Source: Thermoproteota archaeon
GTDB taxonomy: Archaea > Thermoproteota > Thermoprotei_A > EX4484-217-1 > JAPDJV01
Length of the DNA stretch: 61,541 bases
Direction: 5' to 3'
Assembly (NCBI GenBank): GCA_029258925.1
Contig: JAPDJV010000036.1
Span: 1 to 61,541 of the forward strand
The notes beneath the pieces were generated by a model, which saw nothing but the letters and a program-made list of their open reading frames with translations, was not told the origin of the DNA and ran no database searches. Positions 48,524 through 56,322 of the stretch are shown piece after piece; the stretch's first letter is position 1; each line of letters begins with the position of its first letter. Made by a program: the position numbers and the translations under genes.

Positions 48524-49825
48524 ATGGTGGGATTTGAGTGGTATCTTGACTTCGTAGACTTGAGCTATGAGGTCTCTGAGAGAGATCTCATAGCGGTATT
48601 CAAAGTAACCCCATCGGAGGGTTTGACCATAGAGGAGGCGGCAGGTAGAGTTGCTTCAGAGAGCAGTATTGGCACATGGACTACGCTGACGACAATGAAG
48701 CCAAGTTTGAGGAGGCTGATGGCTAAAGTGTTTGAGATTAGCGGCGAAATAGTGAAGATAGCTTACCCCCTCGACTTGTTCGAGGAGGGAAATATTGCTC
48801 AACTAATAAGCTCTATTGCAGGCAACATATTTGGAATGAGAGCTATTAGAGGAGTGAGACTCGAAGAAGTCTACTTCCCCAAGGAATACATTAAGTCGTA
48901 TAGGGGTCCAAGGTTTGGAATCGATGGGGTTAGGGAGAAACTTAAGGTGTGGGGTAGACCTATAACTGCTACAGTTATCAAGCCTAAGGTTGGTCTAACA
49001 GCAGAGGAGTACGCTAAAGTAGCCTACGAGATCCTAACCGGAGGAGTAGACTTGCTTAAAGATGATGAAAACTTAACAGACCAGAAATTCAACAAGTTTG
49101 AAGAAAGACTTAGTAAAGTTATGAGGGTCATAGATAGAGTTGAAAGAGAGACTGGAGAGAGGAAAGGGTATCTCGTCAATGTGACAAGCGAGACTGAGGA
49201 AATGAAGCGCAGAGTAAAGCTCGTTGCAGATTACGGAAACGAGTTCATAATGGTGGACATATTAGCTGCTGGATGGTCCGCTCTCCAAACTATTAGGAAG
49301 ATTGTAGAAGACCTAGGTCTCGCTATCCACGCCCACAGAGCATTTCATGCAGCCTTCACTAGAAACCGGAAACACGGGGTCTCGATGTACGTGATAGCAA
49401 AGCTTTCGAGGCTAGTTGGAGTAGACCACATTCACATAGGTGTTCCAGTGGGTAAAATGGAAGCCGATGTCAAGGAAGTTCTTACCACGGAGAGAGTGCT
49501 AGTTGAAAAAGAGTTTAACCCAAGTCCAGGGGATAGATTACACTTGAAACAGTGCTGGTACAATATTAAACCCGTTTTCCCAGCGGCTTCAGGAGGACTA
49601 CATCCAGGACTACTCCCGGAGGTCGTCAAGTTGATGGGTAAGGATATAATAGTTCAGGTGGGGGGAGGAGTACTGGGGCACCCCGATGGCCCGAGGGCTG
49701 GGGCAACCGCTGTTCGCCAAGCTTTCGAAGCTATAGAGGAAGGCGTCTCATTAGTGGAATATGCTAAGTCACATAGTGAGCTAGCTAGGGCCCTAAATAG
49801 GTGGGGTTTCATTAGGCCCAAGTAA
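48524..49825 (+). CDS. rbcL: Ribulose-bisphosphate carboxylase, form III
   Basis: Archaeal form III RuBisCO, expected to fix CO2 onto ribulose 1,5-bisphosphate, usually in AMP/nucleoside salvage rather than a Calvin cycle. Active-site features: K153 (TVIKPKVG), carbamylated K179 with its metal ligands (GGVDLLKDDEN), HAHRAFHAAFTR, and loop-6 K311 (VGKMEAD). 433 residues fits. ATG 48524. No AMP phosphorylase or ribose-bisphosphate isomerase gene lies in the window. Confidence 0.94.
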   Translation: MVGFEWYLDFVDLSYEVSERDLIAVFKVTPSEGLTIEEAAGRVASESSIGTWTTLTTMKPSLRRLMAKVFEISGEIVKIAYPLDLFEEGNIAQLISSIAGNIFGMRAIRGVRLEEVYFPKEYIKSYRGPRFGIDGVREKLKVWGRPITATVIKPKVGLTAEEYAKVAYEILTGGVDLLKDDENLTDQKFNKFEERLSKVMRVIDRVERETGERKGYLVNVTSETEEMKRRVKLVADYGNEFIMVDILAAGWSALQTIRKIVEDLGLAIHAHRAFHAAFTRNRKHGVSMYVIAKLSRLVGVDHIHIGVPVGKMEADVKEVLTTERVLVEKEFNPSPGDRLHLKQCWYNIKPVFPAASGGLHPGLLPEVVKLMGKDIIVQVGGGVLGHPDGPRAGATAVRQAFEAIEEGVSLVEYAKSHSELARALNRWGFIRPK

Positions 49826-49930
49826 AATATTGATGTGTACAAAGACTTTAAGCCAAGTTTCCCCTAAAATATCAAGGGTAGACTGTGGAGTACTGGATTA
49901 GCTACACGTAGTAATTCATAGTAGGGTGCC

Positions 49931-51136
49931 ATGAAAATGGAGGTTCTAGACGAGATATTTAGGAGGGTTTTATCTTCGAAGATTTTCACTAATAGAAGCT
50001 CTCTTAGACCAGATTATGTTCCGGACGAGCTCCCTCATAGGGAGAACCAGATTAAGATGCTTGGAAGCATTCTTGCCCAAGCTCTCAGGGGGAGTAGACC
50101 AAGCAATGTGTTCATATATGGTTTAACAGGTACGGGTAAGACTGCTGTGACAAAATATGTTCTAAAGAGAATCGAGGAGAAGAGTCTGGGTTTTAAAACG
50201 AACTTCACATACGCTTATATCAACTGTAGGCAAAGCGATACCCCCTATAGGGTTCTAGCTGACTTAAACGAGTCAATTGGGGTGAGAGTTCCATTCACAG
50301 GACTGTCTAGAGCAGAAGTATATAGGAGGTTTCTCAGGAACTTGGATGCAAGGAAATGTGTTATGATAATAGTCTTAGACGAAATAGACTTTCTAGTCAA
50401 GAGGCATGGCGATGACATATTGTACAAGCTTTCGAGAGTAAACGAGGACCTACTCTACTCTCAGGCTTCGCTTATTGGAATTACCAATGACCTAAAGTTA
50501 ACGGAGACCTTGGATCCAAGGATTAAAAGTAGTCTAGGAGAGGAGGAACTAGTGTTCCCCCCATACAATGCAGTACAGTTAGAAGATATACTGAGGAGGA
50601 GGGCTAAGAGGGCTTTTAGGCGGGGAGTTCTAGAACCAGGCGTAATACCTCTATGTGCTGCTCTAGCGGCAAAAGAGCATGGCGATGCTAGGAGGGCACT
50701 GGACTTGTTGAGGGTGGCGGGAGAGATTGCTGAAAGAGAGGGAGCAGAAAATGTAACTGAGGAACATGTGAAAAAGGCTAGGGCAGAAATAGAGAGGGAC
50801 AGAGTTGTAGAAGTTTTGAGGACGATGCCTTTACATGCAAAGTTAGTATTATTGAGCATGGTGTACCTAGACAATAAGGGCAAGACCAGAACCACCACAG
50901 GGGAACTGTACGCGTCATATGTTCACATATGTAGGGAACTTGGAGTGGAGTCTCTAACTCAGAGAAGGATTAGTGATCTAGTGAACGAACTGGATATGCT
51001 TGGGCTTCTAGCAGCAAGACTCGTAAGTAGAGGTAGATACGGTAGGACAAAAATCATCGAGCTCAGCGTCTCCAAGAAAACCATTCTAGAGGTTCTTGGA
51101 AAAGATGAACGATTCTCGGGGGTTGCCAATTTATAG
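49931..51136 (+). CDS. cdc6: Orc1/Cdc6 replication initiator
   Basis: AAA+ origin-binding protein with Walker A GLTGTGKTAVT, Walker B MIIVLDEIDFL, sensor-1 LIGITNDLKL and sensor-2 arginine area GDARRALDLL, and a C-terminal winged helix. 401 residues. No clear origin-recognition repeat was found in the 105 bases before the gene. It overlaps the DUF99 gene. Confidence 0.92.
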   Translation: MKMEVLDEIFRRVLSSKIFTNRSSLRPDYVPDELPHRENQIKMLGSILAQALRGSRPSNVFIYGLTGTGKTAVTKYVLKRIEEKSLGFKTNFTYAYINCRQSDTPYRVLADLNESIGVRVPFTGLSRAEVYRRFLRNLDARKCVMIIVLDEIDFLVKRHGDDILYKLSRVNEDLLYSQASLIGITNDLKLTETLDPRIKSSLGEEELVFPPYNAVQLEDILRRRAKRAFRRGVLEPGVIPLCAALAAKEHGDARRALDLLRVAGEIAEREGAENVTEEHVKKARAEIERDRVVEVLRTMPLHAKLVLLSMVYLDNKGKTRTTTGELYASYVHICRELGVESLTQRRISDLVNELDMLGLLAARLVSRGRYGRTKIIELSVSKKTILEVLGKDERFSGVANL

Positions 51137-51737
51137 GATAGCCGGGTTCGAGGACGGGTACTTCCCCTTTTTCGCAAAAAATCTTAGACTTAAAACTATC
51201 ATAGTGGGGTCTTTCTTCAAGGGACTTAGCTTAGACTATGTCTCTTATGCTTGGGTGACTGTAGACGGCTTAGACTCCACGGAGAAGATCTTGGCAATTA
51301 CGAGAAGCTTTTCAAAACATTCTCCTGTTGATGCAATAATGCTATCTAGCCTATCGTATGCTGGCTTCAACGTAGTCGATCCATTCAAATTACGTGAAGA
51401 ACTGGACGTCCCAGTCATAATAGTTACGAAGAAGAGGCCTGAAATAAATGGTGTTGAGAGAGCTCTGAAAAGACACTTTGAGGACTGGGAGGTAAGGCTA
51501 AGACCATTTATCAAGCTTTCTGAGGCCACGGAACCGGTACTTGTGAAAAAGGGAGACGCAAAGTACTATGTGCAGACAATAGGATATCCCATCGACAGAG
51601 CAGTTAAAACCTGCATCTCCACTACAACTCTAGGAGGTCTGCCGGAGCCCTTAAGAATAGCTAAGCTGATAGCTTCCGCAGCATCAAAACTCTACTATAA
51701 ACTAATGTTCCCAAAATATTTGGGAACACTGGAGTAA
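51105..51737 (+). CDS. DUF99 (UPF0215) protein
   Basis: Archaeal DUF99 family, structurally related to endonuclease V/RNase H folds; activity unknown. Segments GFEDGYFPF and LDVPVIIVTKKRP are typical. ATG 51105 (MNDSRGLP) has GTTCTTGGAAAAG upstream and is preferred to TTG 51096. It overlaps the end of cdc6 by 32 bases, so it may be co-translated with it. Confidence 0.8.
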   Translation: MNDSRGLPIYRIAGFEDGYFPFFAKNLRLKTIIVGSFFKGLSLDYVSYAWVTVDGLDSTEKILAITRSFSKHSPVDAIMLSSLSYAGFNVVDPFKLREELDVPVIIVTKKRPEINGVERALKRHFEDWEVRLRPFIKLSEATEPVLVKKGDAKYYVQTIGYPIDRAVKTCISTTTLGGLPEPLRIAKLIASAASKLYYKLMFPKYLGTLE

Positions 51738-51751
51738 TATGAGGCAGGCTT

Positions 51752-51775
51752 GGTTCCCGAAGTTAGCGGGGAACC
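51752..51775. terminator. Hairpin between converging genes
   Basis: GGTTCCCG (51752-51759) pairs with CGGGGAACC (51767-51775) around a 7-base loop. It lies between the 3' ends of the DUF99 and DUF429 genes, fitting a transcription end. The weak open frames across 51750-51959 are not convincing. Confidence 0.5.
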
Positions 51776-51851
51776 TGTTTACATGAGTGTAGATTCTTAT
51801 TGTATAGCCCCTGTTATGCCTTACACAGAATGTGTGGATACCTACAGCTCT

Positions 51852-52442
51852 TCATATGAGGTATATCGTTCCCTCATTAGAGTAATGATATTTTGCTCTC
51901 CCATGGTAGGCCATGTATGCTACTACAGCACATATTATGGAGTCTTGAACATGCTTTGATGATCTGGATGAGCTTAAAACATCGTCTTGCACCTTAATTC
52001 CACACATCTTATTGGCAAATTCAGTGAACTCCTGGAAACCCCGGAGACCTAATTGTTTTAGAACAGATGTTGGATGAGTTTCGATTACGCAGATTCCCTT
52101 TAAAGCAAGTTGACGTGCAATTCTGCGCGCTCTCGCCATTAGATTCCTCATGGATGCCATAGTGAGAGGCAGAAGTCTAAATCCTTTCCTCAACATCGTC
52201 TTCTCCACTTCTCTAAATCCCCCGCTTTTTGCAGGAGTTAGAGGAGCATCTATAGCTACAACCAGCACTATTCCACTAGTCTCCGAGAAGAACTCTAGTA
52301 TTTCACTGTCCGAGAATAATGTTCCAGCTTTTACAGCAACGTTTCGCTCCACTACTGCTACTCCACTAGGCCTCTTCTCCGATGCAGCTAGATCCAATCC
52401 CCCGAAACATGGGGGTCTAAAGTACTCTTTTATACTTGACAC
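51852..52442 (-). CDS. DUF429 protein, predicted RNase H-fold nuclease
   Basis: DUF429 family; motifs GLDLAASEKRPSGVAVV, VVAIDAPLTPAKSGGFR and VIETHPTSVLKQLG carry the conserved acidic residues of the fold. Activity is unproven. 196 residues. It converges on the DUF99 gene and is divergent from speE; both DUF99 and DUF429 belong to the RNase H/EndoV-like structural class. Confidence 0.8.
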   Translation of the reverse strand: MSSIKEYFRPPCFGGLDLAASEKRPSGVAVVERNVAVKAGTLFSDSEILEFFSETSGIVLVVAIDAPLTPAKSGGFREVEKTMLRKGFRLLPLTMASMRNLMARARRIARQLALKGICVIETHPTSVLKQLGLRGFQEFTEFANKMCGIKVQDDVLSSSRSSKHVQDSIICAVVAYMAYHGRAKYHYSNEGTIYLI

Positions 52443-52495
52443 CAGTTTCTAATAGGTGTGGTTTCACAGATAACTTTGCCGCGTGGTGATCTGTA

Positions 52496-53413
52496 ATGAG
52501 TGGATGGAGGGAGTGGAAGTGGATTATAGAGTGGCATACACCCACAATAGGGGTTATACACGGGATAAAGAAGATCTTGTTTGCCGGGAAAACGAAGTAC
52601 CAGGCTGTTGAGGTTGTTGAGACATATGATTACGGGAAAGCTCTTTTCTTAGATGGGAAAATACAGTCTTCGGAATATGATGAGGCATTATATCATGAGG
52701 CACTCGTACATCCATCAATGACAGCCCATCCAAATCCAGAGGATGTTCTAATAATAGGTGGAGGAGAAGGTGCGACTCTACGCGAGGTCTTAAGACATAA
52801 AAGCGTTAAGAGTGTTGTAATGGTTGACTTAGACGGAGAAGTTGTTGACATATGTAGGAAGTACTTGCCTGAGTGGAGCCGCGGAGCATTCGAGGATCTT
52901 AGAGCGGAGCTCGTGATAGGGGATGGAAGAGAATACTTAGCTAATACTGACAAGGAGTTCGATGTCGTTATCGTAGATGCCACGGATCCCTTAGAAGGAG
53001 GACCATCTGTCCTATTATACACCTACGAGTTCTATAAGCTTGTTAAGAAAAGACTTAGGAGGAAAGGTGTAGTCGTTACTCAGGCAACCACACCATACTT
53101 ATATGAAACAATATATGCAACAATATATAACACTATGAGTAGCGTATTCAACATTGCTAGAACGTACTACACCGTGATACCATCGTTCCACGGAAGCTGG
53201 GGCTTCGTATTGGGATCTGACGAAATAGATCCCTCAAAACTGAGCGCTATGGAAGTAGACAAGATATTGGAGGAGAGAGTTGAGGGAGACCTATTCAGTT
53301 ACGATGGGCAAACACATGTAAGGATGTTCACACTACCCAAGAATATTAGGAGAATCTTGGAGAAGTACGGGAACCTCATAGCCACAGACAGCAAGCCTAT
53401 TACAACCCCCTAA
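52496..53413 (+). CDS. speE: Spermidine (polyamine) synthase
   Basis: Aminopropyltransferase adding an aminopropyl group from decarboxylated SAM to a diamine. Signature GGGEGATLREVLRH (SAM loop), ALFLDGKIQSSEYDEALYHE and VDATDPLEGGPSVLLYTYEFY. 305 residues. In hyperthermophilic archaea such enzymes often have wide acceptor range, so the exact polyamine is not certain. ATG 52496. Divergent from DUF429. Confidence 0.92.
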   Translation: MSGWREWKWIIEWHTPTIGVIHGIKKILFAGKTKYQAVEVVETYDYGKALFLDGKIQSSEYDEALYHEALVHPSMTAHPNPEDVLIIGGGEGATLREVLRHKSVKSVVMVDLDGEVVDICRKYLPEWSRGAFEDLRAELVIGDGREYLANTDKEFDVVIVDATDPLEGGPSVLLYTYEFYKLVKKRLRRKGVVVTQATTPYLYETIYATIYNTMSSVFNIARTYYTVIPSFHGSWGFVLGSDEIDPSKLSAMEVDKILEERVEGDLFSYDGQTHVRMFTLPKNIRRILEKYGNLIATDSKPITTP

Positions 53414-53481
53414 ATGTCTTAACGAAACCCCTTAATCAGGGAATAAGTAAAATAGGTCTGCGAAATTAATCATAAGGTGGT

Positions 53482-53596
53482 GCCGGGGTGGCCGAGTGGA
53501 CTAAGGCGGTGGGCTCGAGACCAGGCTCCGGCTACATGGCAGGAGACCCACTGCCCCATACGGGGCGCGCGGGTTCGAATCCCGCCCCCGGCGCCA
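53482..53596 (+). tRNA. tRNA-Ser(CGA) with 26-nt intron
   Basis: Acceptor GCCGGGG/CCCCGGC, T-arm GCGGG-TTCGAAT-CCCGC, a long variable arm (GCCCCATACGGGGC), discriminator G, encoded CCA. The anticodon stem GTGGG/CCCAC encloses 33 bases; removing 26 after position 37 leaves CTCGAGA, anticodon CGA. Confidence 0.88.
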
Positions 53597-54029
53597 TAAG
53601 CTCTCTTTCACATCAGCTACATGGTTAAAACATGTCTGCATAAACTGGGCAAAGAACAAGGCGAAAAATACTGCGAAGTCTTAAGTTAATATGCTGTATC
53701 TCGCCAATAGGCTTCAAAACGGCATACTTGGAGCTTGTTGAAGCTAAGGAATACAATAAATGTAATTAATATGCCAAGAAATATCCTAAGAGATAATTAA
53801 AGAGAAAGAAATGGTTGAAGGCATCCGACTCCAATAACCTTCTACTAAACGCAAGATTAATAGTTAGTATAAACTGTTGTAGTCTTTTTTACGAGGAGAA
53901 TTCCTAAACCTTCTGCTGTAATTCCACATTCAAAGTATATGGTGGGATAATCAGCTGTTATTACAAATATCAGATACCTACCTACTATTCTACATTCTAT
54001 GTGATCAATGTATCTTTACATTCAGTAAG
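53597..54029. other. Intergenic AT-rich region before the integrated element
   Basis: No coding frame on either strand and low GC, in clear contrast to the GC-rich element that starts at about 54145. No inverted repeat or promoter that I can defend, apart from weak TATA-like runs near 54010. Confidence 0.5.
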
Positions 54030-55145
54030 GTGAAGTCAAGTAAACACGTCTACCGCTACCTCGTCATCGAAGAATACCACAACAGTAAGCGTAAACAGTT
54101 GTTAAGGTTACCCGTTGAGGAGGCGATGAAGAAGCTTTTGCAGTGGTGCGGGGGGTGGGATTCGAACCCACGCAGGCCTACGCCATCGGGTCCTAAGCCC
54201 TCGCGGAGCCAGGGGTTTGATGGCGGCCTCCTGGTGGACGAGGGGTTGCTGGGGAGGTTCCGTGAGTGGCTGCTTGCCGAGGGCCTCAGCGAGGAGAGTA
54301 AGCAGTTCAGAGAGTACTTGTCGAAGCTTTCCAGGCTTGAGGGCAAGTATCTCACCCCTAGCCTGGTGCACGACTATGCGGGGAGGAGTAAGCGGTGGTA
54401 TGAGTTGCTGAGGCGCTTGATCACGTTCATCAGGGTGCCGAGCGGCCTGGGGATGAGGGAGCTTGCCTTCGAGCTCAGGGAGAGCTTGCCGAGGAAGCCT
54501 AGGAGCGGGAGCGACACCTATGTTCCCCCTGTCGGGCAGGTTGTTGAGGCTGGGAGGAGGCTAAGGGACACAAGGTACTACCCCCTGTACCTGCTGCTTG
54601 TCTCCACAGGGGCAAGGCTGACAACTCTCCTCGAGGTCCTGGAGGACCTGGATTCTTCAAGGCTTGTTGAACTGGGCGGCGTGGCCAGGTACCATGTCGA
54701 CTATTTGCGGGGGGAGAAGGTCCAGTGGCTCCTCTACGGTCCAGCAGAGGTTTGGAGAGCGGTGCTGAAGTCCACGAGGCCCCCTGACAGCTATGATCTT
54801 ATAGCTGAGAAGGTGAGGGCGGCGGGGGTGGCCGTGAAGCATTACAGGAACTTCGTGTACAATGCGATGCTGGGCCTCGGGGTGCCAGAGGGGGTGGTGG
54901 AGTTCATAGTTGGCCACGCCCCCTCCACGATCGGGAGGCGAAGCTACCTGGCGAAAATCGTTCAAGCGGACAGGTTCTACCCTGTCTACGCCCAGTGGCT
55001 TAGGAGAAACGTGCTGGCCGCAGTGGATGGAGAGATGTGTGGAGACAGTGTTGAACACGGTTGCCTAGGCAACGTGTTGGACCGCAGCCTCCCTGCTGCT
55101 ACCTCTCTTCTCCGAGGCCCAGAGCCATGTGAGGAATATGGCTGA
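54030..55145 (+). CDS. int: SSV-type tyrosine integrase with internal att site
   Basis: A 371-residue archaeal integrase. Residues 1-39 are a short basic N-terminus like the int(N) remnant at 17153. Residues 39-60 come from the antisense of tRNA-Leu(TAG). After about residue 70 comes a core-binding region and a C-terminal catalytic domain with R (STGARLTTLLE), KHYRNF, VGHAPSTIG and Y (RRSYLAK). Start GTG 54030 is weakly supported. Integrase is normally cut at the att site in the integrated state; here the frame is uncut (see findings). GC rises inside this gene. Confidence 0.82.
   Translation: MKSSKHVYRYLVIEEYHNSKRKQLLRLPVEEAMKKLLQWCGGWDSNPRRPTPSGPKPSRSQGFDGGLLVDEGLLGRFREWLLAEGLSEESKQFREYLSKLSRLEGKYLTPSLVHDYAGRSKRWYELLRRLITFIRVPSGLGMRELAFELRESLPRKPRSGSDTYVPPVGQVVEAGRRLRDTRYYPLYLLLVSTGARLTTLLEVLEDLDSSRLVELGGVARYHVDYLRGEKVQWLLYGPAEVWRAVLKSTRPPDSYDLIAEKVRAAGVAVKHYRNFVYNAMLGLGVPEGVVEFIVGHAPSTIGRRSYLAKIVQADRFYPVYAQWLRRNVLAAVDGEMCGDSVEHGCLGNVLDRSLPAATSLLRGPEPCEEYG
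54144..54199 (-). repeat. att site: copy of the tRNA-Leu(TAG) 3' half
   Basis: From anticodon loop to CCA the minus strand reads CTTAGGACCCGATGGCG onward, then TAGGCCTGC, GTGGG-TTCGAAT-CCCAC, CCCCCGC-A-CCA. The anticodon is TAG. The 5' half does not follow: beyond 54199 the sequence no longer pairs as a tRNA (3 of 5 anticodon-stem pairs only, no acceptor strand). This is the typical crossover region for archaeal integrases. Confidence 0.85.
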
Positions 55146-55253
55146 CAACACTATTACAGGTATTCTGAGGGGAGCTGGGAGGCCGCCTGCTGCCACACCT
55201 ACCAGTATGCCGCAGGCGAATGCTTCAAGCATTTCCCCCAAACTCATCATCAA
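55065..55253 (-). CDS. Small membrane protein of the integrated element
   Basis: Not recognised. 62 residues with one or two hydrophobic segments (EAFACGILVGVAAGG, PVIVLSAIFLTWLWA) and a basic tail. ATG 55253 has AAGGTGTT directly upstream, a good ribosome binding site. Its 3' end overlaps the integrase 3' end by about 80 bases in antiparallel, which makes it less certain. Confidence 0.5.
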   Translation of the reverse strand: MMMSLGEMLEAFACGILVGVAAGGLPAPLRIPVIVLSAIFLTWLWASEKRGSSREAAVQHVA

Positions 55254-55285
55254 ACACCTTCTTTTTTCCGTAAAACATTGAACTC

Positions 55286-55635
55286 TTATAGGAGCCGTCT
55301 TCTCCTGGCCTCCTTTACAACTTGCCTGGCATAAGTGTATGCCTTCTCCTCCTCGTCCTCCCCATACACTTTATGGTAGTATTCGTGGGCCAATATTTTA
55401 AGTAGTTTCTCCACGCTTGAATACCATGGGACGCTTAGGAAAATAGTGTTCAACTCCTCCACATATACTCCATCAATCCAGGTGCCGTCATGGCTTGCAA
55501 GAATGATCCCACATCCTTCTCCTTGAGCTCTGGGTCAATCATCCACAGGACGTTTATGGCCCTCTTCAGTCTCTCCTTAAGCCTGGGCCTGCGGCTGGAA
55601 CACGTTTTCAACCGTCTACGTGGCCGCTTCCCCAC
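55286..55635 (-). pseudogene. HExxH metallopeptidase-like protein, frameshifted
   Basis: The first frame starts GTG 55635 (MGKRPRRRLKTC) and reads to LKEKDVG; one missing base near 55503-55510 then ends it early. Restoring the base joins it to a second frame: ILASHDGTWIDGVYVEEL, LLKILAHEYYHKVYG and EDEEEKAYTYARQV. HEYYH followed by an acidic EEEKA pattern resembles zinc peptidases of the ImmA/IrrE type. Total about 118 residues. It overlaps the end of the RHH gene, so the two were an operon. The lesion could be a sequencing error. Confidence 0.55.
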
Positions 55636-55783
55636 CCTTCATTCTCCCCCTCAACTCGTACAATGCTACTTCCACCAAGTGGCTTAGGCTTCTGAACTTC
55701 TTGCCGTCAACCTGCCTCCTAGCCCATTTAACGAGGTCCTCGTCTACTGTTACACTTATCTTCACTCTTCTCACGTATTTCAC
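55616..55783 (-). CDS. Ribbon-helix-helix DNA-binding protein (55 aa)
   Basis: GTG 55783 gives a beta strand KISVTVDEDLVKWARRQ followed by two helices (FRSLSHLVEVALYELRGRM), the pattern of RHH/CopG repressors. A TATA-like ATTTATATG around 55814-55822 sits about 26 bases before a start near 55793. It is divergent from the plus-strand gene at 55863 over an AT-rich gap, and probably controls this promoter and the downstream HExxH gene, an arrangement like small regulator-peptidase pairs. Confidence 0.7.
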   Translation of the reverse strand: MKYVRRVKISVTVDEDLVKWARRQVDGKKFRSLSHLVEVALYELRGRMKGGEAAT

Positions 55784-55862
55784 CCTACTTTACACTACTG
55801 TGTAGGAGCATATAAATATTTATACTACTTTTTCGCATAATATAGTATAGAAGGGGATAAAA

Positions 55863-56168
55863 ATGTTCACGAAAATAAGGTGGGTCATAGAGGGCAGAAA
55901 CCTCGACGCATGCGAGATAAAGGATCTTCTAAGAGTACTAAGCGAGGCCGAGATAATAGGGCAAATAAAGCTGTGCAAGGCACTCATAAGCGCTCTAAGC
56001 AGGCACAGCGGCGAGGAAATAAGCAAGAAGAAGGTGCTTGAGGGAATAGGTGAGTTCTTGAATCAGCTCGAAGAAGAATACTATAATCTTGTCAGCGAAG
56101 ACATGTTCTACGACAACCTAACATCAACAGTGCTCGGAGAAAAAACTGTGGTGAAAACACAAGTCTAA
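55863..56168 (+). CDS. Hypothetical protein of the integrated element (101 aa)
   Basis: Not recognised. Helical acidic-basic protein with two predicted helical halves (LLRVLSEAEIIGQIKLCKAL, VLEGIGEFLNQLEEEYYNLV). ATG 55863 follows GAAGGGGATAAAA, a good ribosome binding site, and shares a bidirectional TATA-rich promoter with the RHH gene. Confidence 0.65.
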   Translation: MFTKIRWVIEGRNLDACEIKDLLRVLSEAEIIGQIKLCKALISALSRHSGEEISKKKVLEGIGEFLNQLEEEYYNLVSEDMFYDNLTSTVLGEKTVVKTQV

Positions 56169-56258
56169 ATCAAACCTCTTTTCTCTTTTTTCTCTCAAGC
56201 GGAGAAACCATGCCTTTTAAAAGCAAGATATTAATAGTGCGCGCGCAAAATATTAGAT

Positions 56259-56309
56259 CAGGGGGTGTCTCGCCCCCTGCGGGGTGGTGGTGGCCCGCCA
56301 CGGCCCCGC
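56259..56309. terminator. Two GC-rich hairpins between converging genes
   Basis: CAGGGGG (56259-56265) pairs with CCCCCTG (56273-56279) around a 7-base loop; then GCGGGG (56279-56284) pairs with CCCCGC (56304-56309), with an inner GTGG/CCAC. They stand between the 3' ends of the 101-residue gene and the DUF3800 gene, after GCGCGCGC at about 56239-56246. A double terminator or a small structured RNA are both possible. Confidence 0.5.
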
Positions 56310-56322
56310 ACTTCTTCCACTT

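Noticed and set aside
49826-49930. Replication origin with ORB repeats upstream of cdc6
   Set aside because: No repeated ORB-like sequence or AT-rich unwinding region; a single GTTTCCCC match is not enough.
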